A DNA stretch of 64,000 bases from Streptomyces qinglanensis (GTDB lineage: Bacteria > Actinomycetota > Actinomycetes > Streptomycetales > Streptomycetaceae), in the NCBI RefSeq assembly GCF_900111245.1, contig NZ_FOGO01000006.1, positions 248,001 to 312,000 of the forward strand, given 5' to 3'. Position numbers and translations under genes: made by a program. The notes under the pieces were generated by a model, which made no database searches, was not told where the DNA came from, and saw only the letters and a program-made list of their open reading frames with translations. Positions 57,914 to 64,000 of the stretch are shown here, piece after piece. Position 1 is the stretch's first letter; each line of letters starts with the position of its first letter.

Positions 57914-59685
57914 GCGGGTTCTCCTGTTTCGTCGTGTACTGCGGGTGCTTGCGACGACACCCAGAATCGGATGCTCTCGACGAGCACCACGGCCGCGACG
58001 ACCACGGCGAGCGTGGTCAGCGCGAAGGTGAAGCCTTGGGTGCGGTCGCCGTCGCCGAGCTGGAGGGCCGCGGCGACGGTGACCAGCAGGGTCCGTCCTT
58101 CATGCCCCCCGACCGCCCGCACCAGCCAGTGCGGAGGCGCTCCGGTGCCACCGCGGATGCGGTACACCGTGTCGTAGTGATGGTAGGCGAGAGCCGCCAC
58201 CAGCCCGAACGCCGCGGGGAGCGTGCCGTCGGTGTCGGCGCGGGCGGCGAGCACCAGGATCGTGCCGTATTCCGCGATACGGAAGACAGGGGGGAGCAGC
58301 CAGTCCAGCGGGCCCTTGAGCGGCCGGGCGAGGGCGACACCCGCGCACAGGGCGTAGCAGGCCGCGGCCGCCACCGGCCAGGCGCTGCCGAGCGGCGCGG
58401 CCCATGCGGTGGCGAGGATCACTGCGGCTCCCAGGAGGGCGACGGCCGGCACCCCGAGCCGGGGCAGCGGCAGCGGCCGCAGCAGCCGGCCGGAGAGCTC
58501 GGCGAGCGGGCCGCTGTCGGTGAGCGCGCGCACCCCCTCGGCGGCACGGTCGGTGCGGGCCCTGCGGTGCAGCGAGCGCAGCAGCCGGCCCGCGGTGGTG
58601 TAGCAGGCGGCGAGCGTGCCCGCGACCAGCAGCACGACGAGGGTGATGCGGGGTGTGGTGGCCGCGGTCAGCACGGCGATGAGGGCCCAGCGCTCCCCGA
58701 TGGGCAGCACGATCATCCGCCGGGCCCACACGGTCCAGCCCGCGCTGTCCAGCTTGCTGGACAGCGCCGCGGTGCGGCTGGTGTTCCCGGTGACGTCGTG
58801 GCTGGCCTCGTTGAAGGAGAAGTCGACCGTGTGCCGCGCGGTCATCAGCAGCATGGCCCCGAGGGCCAGGGCCCACACGTCGTCGCCGCCGCGCGCCGCG
58901 CCCAGCGCCAGGCCCGCGTAGTACGCGTACTCCTTGGCCCGGTCGAAGGTGGCGTCCAGCCAGGCGCCGAGTGTGGAGTACTGCAGGTCGTAGCGGGCGA
59001 GCTGGCCGTCCGTCGCGTCCAGGACGAACGAGGCGATCAGCAGCACGCCGGCGGTCACGAAGCCCCAGCGCTGCCCGCTGGCGGCGCACCCGGCGGCGAT
59101 GAGCGCGGTGATCAGCGAGGCGGTGGTGACCTGGTTGGGGGTCAGTCCGCGGCGGGCACACCAGCGGGCCAGGTAGCGCGAGTACGGGCTGATGCAGAAG
59201 GTGGTGAAGAAGCCGTCGCGGGACTTGACCGCGGAGCGCAGCCGGACCGCCTCGCCGTCGACCGCGGCGACGGCCTCTTCGGCCTCGGCGCGGGCGGCGT
59301 CGTCGGCGGGCACGGCCGCCACGAGTGTGCCCAGCTCGGGCCGGTGCACCTGGACGCCGGCCGCTTCCAGCGCCTCGGTCGCCGCCTGGGGGTCGCCGGC
59401 CGGGTCCCGCGGCAGCGCGTGCCGCGCCTCGGGGCCGACGGCGAGCACTCCGGGCAGGGCCCCGGCCGCGAAGCGCGGGTCCCGCAGCGCCAGCCGCAGC
59501 GCGTGGGTGTGGCCGACGAAGCGGGGGTCGATCAGGGCGACCCGCTCGTCCGCGGCGGTGGCGGCCAGTTCCGTGCCGACTGCGGTCGGACCGGAGGCCG
59601 CGCGCACCTCGAAGCCGAGCGAGCGCAGGTCGGCCTCGAGCGACGATCCGGCAACCGGCGGACCGGTGAGGATGGCGGTCGACAG
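57910..59685 (-). CDS. CDP-alcohol phosphotransferase with N-terminal regulatory and C-terminal DUF5941 domains
   Basis: First gene of the envelope operon. The N-terminal about 155 residues form a nucleotidyl-like/DUF domain. An intact CDP-alcohol signature follows: DATDGQLAR near 224, then GAWLDATFD with D3 and D4. Several TM helices continue into a DUF5941-type C-terminus. The conserved N-terminus (STAILTGPP) is preceded by CTG at 59685, 10 nt after AAGGAG, and no in-frame ATG or GTG exists there; the first GTG is at 59607. I therefore infer a CTG start (591 aa). Coordinates of the 5' end are less certain. Confidence 0.85.
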   Translation of the reverse strand: MSTAILTGPPVAGSSLEADLRSLGFEVRAASGPTAVGTELAATAADERVALIDPRFVGHTHALRLALRDPRFAAGALPGVLAVGPEARHALPRDPAGDPQAATEALEAAGVQVHRPELGTLVAAVPADDAARAEAEEAVAAVDGEAVRLRSAVKSRDGFFTTFCISPYSRYLARWCARRGLTPNQVTTASLITALIAAGCAASGQRWGFVTAGVLLIASFVLDATDGQLARYDLQYSTLGAWLDATFDRAKEYAYYAGLALGAARGGDDVWALALGAMLLMTARHTVDFSFNEASHDVTGNTSRTAALSSKLDSAGWTVWARRMIVLPIGERWALIAVLTAATTPRITLVVLLVAGTLAACYTTAGRLLRSLHRRARTDRAAEGVRALTDSGPLAELSGRLLRPLPLPRLGVPAVALLGAAVILATAWAAPLGSAWPVAAAACYALCAGVALARPLKGPLDWLLPPVFRIAEYGTILVLAARADTDGTLPAAFGLVAALAYHHYDTVYRIRGGTGAPPHWLVRAVGGHEGRTLLVTVAAALQLGDGDRTQGFTFALTTLAVVVAAVVLVESIRFWVSSQAPAVHDETGEPA

Positions 59686-59911
59686 AACGAACTCACTCCT
59701 TGGAAGCTGGCAGGCCCGCGCGAGATGAGGGACAACCGGGGCAGCGGGCAGCGTGCGCCGTCACCCGGAAGGGGTCGGCGGCACGTCGGCAGAGAGTATC
59801 GGATCGCCGGAGGGAGCCTTCACCGAGCGTTCATCGCCCCGCTGTTGTCCGGCGGGCGCCCGTGCGCCCCCAGCATGGTGGATCATGGGTTCCGGCCACA
59901 ACCGGGGCCGA

Positions 59912-59917
59912 TAGGGT
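59912..59917 (+). promoter_or_regulatory. -10 element of galE, probably leaderless
   Basis: TAGGGT ends 6 nt before the galE ATG, so transcription would begin at or next to the start codon. No ribosome binding site precedes the ATG. Leaderless mRNAs are common in Streptomyces. The -35 region is weak. Confidence 0.5.
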
Positions 59918-59923
59918 TCGGGC

Positions 59924-60928
59924 ATGACGTGGTTGATCACAGGCGGTGCGGGCTACATCGGCGCGCACGTCGCACGGGCCCTGACGGCCGCCGGTGAGCG
60001 AGTCGTCGCACTGGACGACCTGTCCACCGGGCTGGCCGAGCGGTTGCCCGCCGGGGTGCCGCTGGTGCGCGGCTCGGTACTGGACCGCCGGCTGCTGGAC
60101 CGGACCCTGGCCGAGCACGGCGTGCGCGGTGTGATCCATCTCGCGGCCAGGAAGCAGGTGGGCGAGTCGGTCGAGCAGCCGCTGGCCTACTACGAGGAGA
60201 ATCTGCACGGCCTCGTCACGCTGCTGGGCGCCGTGGTCGACGCGGGGGTGCGCGGCTTCGTCTTCTCCTCCTCCGCGGCCGTCTACGGGATGCCGGACGT
60301 GGACCTGGTCACCGAGCAGACCCCCACGGTGCCGATGAACCCCTACGGCGAGACCAAGCTGGCCGGCGAGTGGCTGGTGCGGGCGACGGGGCGGGCCCAC
60401 GGGCTGTCCACCGCCTGCCTGCGCTACTTCAACGTCGCCGGGACCGCGCGGCCCGAGCTCTCCGACACCGGCGTCTTCAACATCGTCCCGATGTTCTTCG
60501 ACGCGCTGACCCGCGGGGAGCCGCCCAGGATCTTCGGCGACGACTATCCGACCCCGGACGGCACCTGCGTGCGGGACTACATCCATGTGCAGGATCTGGC
60601 CGAGGCCCATGTGGCGGCGGCCCGTGCGACGGTGGGCGACGGCCCGCGGCCGGGCGGGGGCGGCGATCTGACGGTGAACGTCGGCACCGGCTCGGGGGTC
60701 TCGGTGCGGGAGATGGCCGATCTCGTCGCCGAGGTCACCGGCGGGCGGGGTCCGGCGCCCCTGGTGGTGCCGCGCCGCCCCGGCGATCCGGCGCGGGTGG
60801 TGGCCTCGGCTGAGCGGATCCGCGAGGAGCTGGGCTGGGAGCCCCGCCACGGGGTGCGCGAGATGGTCGCCTCGGCGTGGGAGGGCTGGCTGCTGCACCA
60901 CCCGGAGGCGCGTCCGACGACGATCTGA
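59924..60928 (+). CDS. galE: UDP-glucose 4-epimerase
   Basis: A 334-residue extended short-chain dehydrogenase. The NAD motif GGAGYIGAH lies at residues 7-15, the Ser of SSSAAVYG near 122 and the catalytic YGETK (Tyr/Lys) near 143-147. CLRYFNVAG near 165 is typical of GalE. It interconverts UDP-glucose and UDP-galactose. It is divergent from the envelope operon by 238 nt and could feed the GT2 enzyme there, although other UDP-sugar epimerase activities share the motifs. Confidence 0.88.
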   Translation: MTWLITGGAGYIGAHVARALTAAGERVVALDDLSTGLAERLPAGVPLVRGSVLDRRLLDRTLAEHGVRGVIHLAARKQVGESVEQPLAYYEENLHGLVTLLGAVVDAGVRGFVFSSSAAVYGMPDVDLVTEQTPTVPMNPYGETKLAGEWLVRATGRAHGLSTACLRYFNVAGTARPELSDTGVFNIVPMFFDALTRGEPPRIFGDDYPTPDGTCVRDYIHVQDLAEAHVAAARATVGDGPRPGGGGDLTVNVGTGSGVSVREMADLVAEVTGGRGPAPLVVPRRPGDPARVVASAERIREELGWEPRHGVREMVASAWEGWLLHHPEARPTTI

Positions 60929-61064
60929 CGGCCGGATCGTCACCGATCAGCGCTGATGGGCACAGACGCGCACGTTGCAGGCACTATCCCGCAGAATGCG
61001 GAATTACCGCGTCGACTGCGGCACACTGGACCCGCTGCCCACCGGCCCACCCCGAAGGATCACC

Positions 61065-61625
61065 ATGGCGAACAGCTCAGCCGCCCCGATCATGCTCGAA
61101 CTGGTAGACGAGGACGGGACGACGATCGGCACGGCGGAGAAGCTCTCCGCCCATGTGGCCCCCGGGCGGCTGCACCGCGCCTTCTCCGTCTTCCTCTTCG
61201 ACGAGGAGGGCCGACTGCTGCTCCAGCGGCGGGCGCTGGGCAAATACCACTCCCCGGGCGTGTGGTCCAACACCTGCTGCGGGCACCCGTACCCCGGCGA
61301 GCCGCCGTTCGCCGCCGCGGCCCGGCGGGTCGGCGAGGAACTGGGGGTGGCTCCCTCGCTGCTGCGGGAGGCGGGCACCGTCCGCTACAACCACCCGGAC
61401 CCCGCCTCGGGGCTGGTGGAGCAGGAGTTCAACCACCTGTTCGTCGGACTGCTGCGGGAGGAGCCCCGGCCGGATCCGGCGGAGATCTCCGAGACGGCCT
61501 TTGTGACGTGGGACGAACTGGAGAAGCGGCATGCCGTCGACACCTTCTCCACCTGGTTCATGACCGTGCTGGACGCGGCGCGTCCGGCGATCCGCACGGT
61601 GACGGGCGGCGCCGGGAGCTGGTGA
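61065..61625 (+). CDS. idi: isopentenyl-diphosphate isomerase, type I
   Basis: A 186-residue Nudix-fold enzyme. ATG 61065 follows AAGGAT. The catalytic Cys is in TCCGHP near residue 73, and the Nudix-like metal/Glu region ARRVGEELGV lies near 88. FNHLFVG near 124 supplies a further conserved segment. It equilibrates IPP and DMAPP, feeding farnesyl diphosphate for the nearby hopanoid pathway. Length fits the short bacterial form. Confidence 0.93.
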   Translation: MANSSAAPIMLELVDEDGTTIGTAEKLSAHVAPGRLHRAFSVFLFDEEGRLLLQRRALGKYHSPGVWSNTCCGHPYPGEPPFAAAARRVGEELGVAPSLLREAGTVRYNHPDPASGLVEQEFNHLFVGLLREEPRPDPAEISETAFVTWDELEKRHAVDTFSTWFMTVLDAARPAIRTVTGGAGSW

Positions 61626-61652
61626 GACGGCACGCCGGTTCGAACGGTCCGG

Positions 61653-61696
61653 GCGGTCCGGGCGGTCCGGCCACGGGGGCCCGCCGCCCGGACCGC
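61653..61696. terminator. 13-bp hairpin between idi and the ATPase gene
   Basis: Perfect 13-bp arms (61653-61665 and 61684-61696) with an 18-nt loop, between convergent genes. The left arm overlaps direct CGGTCCGGG repeats (61645-61669). Probably a bidirectional terminator. Confidence 0.6.
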
Positions 61697-61803
61697 TGCC
61701 GGGAGCCGCGGGGAGCCGCGGCCCGCAGACCGGCCGTGGCCCGACTCCCCGGTTCCCCGGTGAGCACGGCCCGCGGCGCCGCGCGGCGGGCTCCTCGGCC
61801 TCC

Positions 61804-62490
61804 TCAGCGGGAGCCGGACTCCCCGGCACCCGCCGCCGGGAGGTGCAGCGGCAGCGCGGCCCAGACGACCTTGCCGCCGGTGTCCGTCTGCTCCACGTCG
61901 CAGCGACCGCCCGCCTCCGCGGTGAGCGCCTTGACCAGCAGCAGGCCCCGCCCGCCTGTGTGCTCCCGGAACGGTTCGGCCTCCAGCGCCTTGGGCCGGT
62001 AGGGATGGCCGTCCTCCACCGCCACCCGCAGCCATCCGCCGCCCAGTGAGACCTCGACGGCGAGGTCGGGCGAGAGCAGCGCCGCGTGCTGCACGGCGTT
62101 GGTGACCAGCTCCGAGAGGATCAGCAGCGCCCCTTGGAGCACCTCCTCCGGCACCCGGGCCGGCCGGCGCTCCAGCAGCTCGCGCACGGCATGCCGCAGT
62201 CCGGGCACCGAGGGGGCGGCCGTCGGCGCCGTGAACCGCCAGTTCCCCTCCCCCGACGGCCCGAAGGCGCCGGGGCGCCCGGACACCGGCGGGGTCCCGC
62301 GGACACATCCGAGGGTCCCGGGCCCGGCCGGACGCTCACGCTCCGGGCGCGGTCGCGGGGGCAGCACGGCGGCAGCCGCGGGCACCGCCCCTGCCGCAGC
62401 ACCGCGTGCCGCGCTCAGGGGACCGCACGTCTCCCCGGCTGGTGGAGCCTCGTCGACAACTCCGGACAGCTGCCCACCGCGGCTCTCCAT
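61804..62490 (-). CDS. ATP-binding protein, RsbW-like anti-sigma type
   Basis: A 228-residue GHKL ATPase. The first about 95 residues are Pro/Ala/Gly-rich, unlike the compact protein at 13.2 kb. The ATPase domain has LILSELVTNAVQHA (N-box) near 121-134, VAVEDG (G1) near 153 and HTGGRGLLLVKALT (G2) near 176. The ATG at 62490 is used; no start further upstream has a proper site. A 12-bp tandem repeat lies 31 nt upstream. Sigma-factor partner unknown. Confidence 0.82.
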   Translation of the reverse strand: MESRGGQLSGVVDEAPPAGETCGPLSAARGAAAGAVPAAAAVLPPRPRPERERPAGPGTLGCVRGTPPVSGRPGAFGPSGEGNWRFTAPTAAPSVPGLRHAVRELLERRPARVPEEVLQGALLILSELVTNAVQHAALLSPDLAVEVSLGGGWLRVAVEDGHPYRPKALEAEPFREHTGGRGLLLVKALTAEAGGRCDVEQTDTGGKVVWAALPLHLPAAGAGESGSR

Positions 62491-62520
62491 CTCCGCACCC
62501 ACTCTCCTGCTCGGTACCTG

Positions 62521-62544
62521 GATGTACTTGCAGATGTACTTGCA
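62521..62544. repeat. two perfect 12-bp tandem repeats
   Basis: GATGTACTTGCA occurs twice in direct succession, 31 bp upstream of the ATPase gene, and TTGCA follows again. This AT-rich block stands out in the region and looks like a paired regulator-binding site. Confidence 0.6.
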
Positions 62545-62680
62545 TTGCATGGTGGTACCGCGCGGTGCAGACCTGAGCGGGTGACCGTAACTTGGCACGT
62601 ATCGATGGCATTTGACAGAAGACTTACGCCACTGGCAGCTCCAGGACAGATCCTGACACTTCCCGGATACGATCACGCTC

Positions 62681-63490
62681 ATGGAGCCGACCCTGCGCAC
62701 CGCACGCGACGAGGGCGTCGCGACCCTGACCATCGACCGTCCGGCCAAGCGCAACGCGATGACCCCCGCCATGTGGCGAGAGCTGCCCGGACTGCTGGCG
62801 GAGTTCGCGGCCGACCCCGCCGTACGGGTCCTGGTGCTGACCGGGGCGCAGGGCACCTTCTGCGCGGGAGCGGACATCGGCGCCCTGCAGGACGCGGCCC
62901 GGGCCGGACACCCCGGGGCGGGACAGCCCGGGAACGAGAGCCCCGGCGGCGCGGCCCGCGCGCAGCAGACACTCGCCGTCACCGCGGAGGAGGCCCTCGC
63001 GGCCTTCCCCAAGCCCACGCTGGCGGCCGTGCACGGGCACTGCGTGGGCGGCGGCTGCCAGCTCGCCGCCGCCTGCGACCTGCGGTTCGCCGCACACGAC
63101 GCGCTCTTCGGGATCACCCCGGCCAAGCTGGGCATCGTCTATCCGGCCTCCTCGACCGAGCGCCTGGTGCGCCTGGTGGGACCGGCCACCGCCAAGTTCC
63201 TGCTCTACTCGGGGGAGCTGATCGACGCGGAGCGGGCACTGCGCACCGGACTGGTCGACGAGGTGCACCGCGGGGAGGAACTCGACGAGAGAGTCGCCGA
63301 GTTCGCGCGGACCCTCACCGCACGCTCCGCGCTGACCCAGGCGGCCGCCAAGGACTTCGCGGACGGGCGCACCGGCCCCGACCGGGTCGAACACTGGCAG
63401 CGCGAGGCGGCGGGGAGCGGCGACGCGGCCGAGGGGGTGGCCGCCTTCCTGGAGCGGCGCGCTCCGCGCTTCGGCGCCCCGCGGCACTGA
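62681..63490 (+). CDS. enoyl-CoA hydratase/isomerase-fold protein
   Basis: A 269-residue crotonase-family protein. The oxyanion-hole regions are FCAGADIGALQD near 60-71 and HGHCVGGGCQLAAACDLRF near 117-135. The two Glu residues of classic hydratases are not seen: the usual GGGCELA reads GGGCQLA and the PEVKLG region reads TPAKLGIVYP. It may therefore be an isomerase, hydrolase or other crotonase variant. Monocistronic; it starts at ATG. Confidence 0.85.
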   Translation: MEPTLRTARDEGVATLTIDRPAKRNAMTPAMWRELPGLLAEFAADPAVRVLVLTGAQGTFCAGADIGALQDAARAGHPGAGQPGNESPGGAARAQQTLAVTAEEALAAFPKPTLAAVHGHCVGGGCQLAAACDLRFAAHDALFGITPAKLGIVYPASSTERLVRLVGPATAKFLLYSGELIDAERALRTGLVDEVHRGEELDERVAEFARTLTARSALTQAAAKDFADGRTGPDRVEHWQREAAGSGDAAEGVAAFLERRAPRFGAPRH

Positions 63491-63706
63491 AGCGGCGGCA
63501 CCGCCCACCGGATCGCCGGCTACGCACCGCCGCGGGCGACAGCGCCGCGGGCGGGCCCCGGGACCGCGCGGGGAGACCGCCCTGCGGTCGGCCCGGCACC
63601 CGACGCCCCGGCCCGGCGGGGGCGGCCTGCGAAGGGTACGCGGCGGGTCGGGACCCGCCTGTTCCCCGCCCTTCAAGTCGTCCGTACCGACCGGTAGCGT
63701 ACGGGC

Positions 63707-64000
63707 ATGACGCCACTTCCCGAACGCGCCGGGCGGCGCTGCCACAACGCCCTCAACGCCCTGCACTCCGCGCTCTACTTCTCACCCGCGCTGGGGAAGG
63801 AACTCTCGCCCTACGGCATCGACGACCCGCACGCCATCAATCTGTCCTCGCGGTCCGCGCCGCTGGGCGCGGTGGGCGCGGGCGCGGTGACGGCCTCCTT
63901 CTACAACTACAGCCACGCGCTGGTCGCGCGGTTCGTGCCCGCGGTGTGGGACGCCGCCTCGCCCGAGACGGTCCTGGCCGCGCGCCTGCGCGCGGCCGAC
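63707..64000 (+). CDS. SCO6745-like hypothetical protein (3' end outside window)
   Basis: The first 98 residues of a gene cut by the window edge. The start MTPLPERAGRRCHNALNALHSALYFSP, followed by SPYGIDDPHAINLSSRSAPLGAVGAGAVTASFYNYSHALVA, resembles a conserved actinobacterial family named after SCO6745. No catalytic motif or signal peptide is visible. A -10-like TAGCGT at 63695 ends 6 nt before ATG, so the mRNA may be leaderless. Function unknown. Confidence 0.75.
   Translation, partial: MTPLPERAGRRCHNALNALHSALYFSPALGKELSPYGIDDPHAINLSSRSAPLGAVGAGAVTASFYNYSHALVARFVPAVWDAASPETVLAARLRAAD

Noticed and set aside
1..64000. tRNA, rRNA, CRISPR or insertion sequences
   Set aside because: No cloverleaf with T-arm consensus, rRNA-like sequence, regular spacer array, transposase motif or flanking inverted repeats was seen on reading either strand.

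Overview
The window is high-GC actinobacterial DNA with ATG/GTG starts, purine-rich ribosome binding sites and many 1-4 nt stop/start overlaps. Gene content points to Streptomyces or a close relative: a hopanoid cluster, WhiJ-type XRE/DUF397/anti-sigma sets, a conservon-type sensor kinase and DUF6227. From memory the right half (about 39-64 kb) resembles the S. coelicolor SCO6745-SCO6771 region; no search was run.

Layout. 1-11.9 kb (+) is the 3' part of a nonribosomal peptide synthetase (NRPS) locus: the end of a condensation-domain protein, a Ser-coded NRPS with a cysteine-type thioesterase (TE), a type II TE, a mycofactocin-type short-chain dehydrogenase (SDR), a Thr-like-coded NRPS and an ATP-grasp ligase, closed by a strong hairpin. 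12-16.8 kb is a regulatory island: an ATPase of the anti-sigma type, an XRE/DUF5753 regulator, DUF397, and three of the window's four S-adenosyl methyltransferase (PF04672, formerly DUF574) paralogues. 16.9-25 kb holds an acyl-CoA dehydrogenase, a FAD/Rieske oxidoreductase, DUF6227, an Rpf-LysM-M23 wall hydrolase and a decayed peptide ABC transporter. 25-39 kb holds the fourth methyltransferase coupled to a PAS-GGDEF-EAL protein, a LysR/MFS pair, a lipase-like hydrolase with a Tat-exported GH2 beta-galactosidase, an orphan CvnA-like kinase, an AlkB-like dioxygenase and a Tyr/Ser phosphatase.

39-49 kb (-) is a hopanoid operon read hpnC-hpnD-hpnE-polyprenyl synthase-shc-hpnG-hpnH-hpnO: farnesyl diphosphate to squalene to hopene to adenosyl-, ribosyl- and probably aminobacteriohopane. 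49.4-52.5 kb is a divergent TetR/MMPL efflux pair, ended by two tandem hairpins. 52.6-59.7 kb (-) is a seven-gene envelope operon: an unusual CDP-alcohol phosphotransferase, a sugar/polyol-phosphate nucleotidyltransferase, a glycerol-1-phosphate-dehydrogenase-like enzyme, a second CDP-alcohol phosphotransferase, a GT2 glycosyltransferase and a TagGH-type exporter. 59.9-64 kb carries galE, idi, a second anti-sigma-type ATPase, an enoyl-CoA-hydratase-fold protein and the start of an SCO6745-like gene.

Most novel candidates: the NRPS locus (Cys-TE, Asn in place of the condensation His, A-less last module, truncated condensation domains, terminal ATP-grasp) and the G1P-dehydrogenase/CDP-alcohol envelope operon. 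No rRNA, tRNA, CRISPR array or insertion sequence was recognised.
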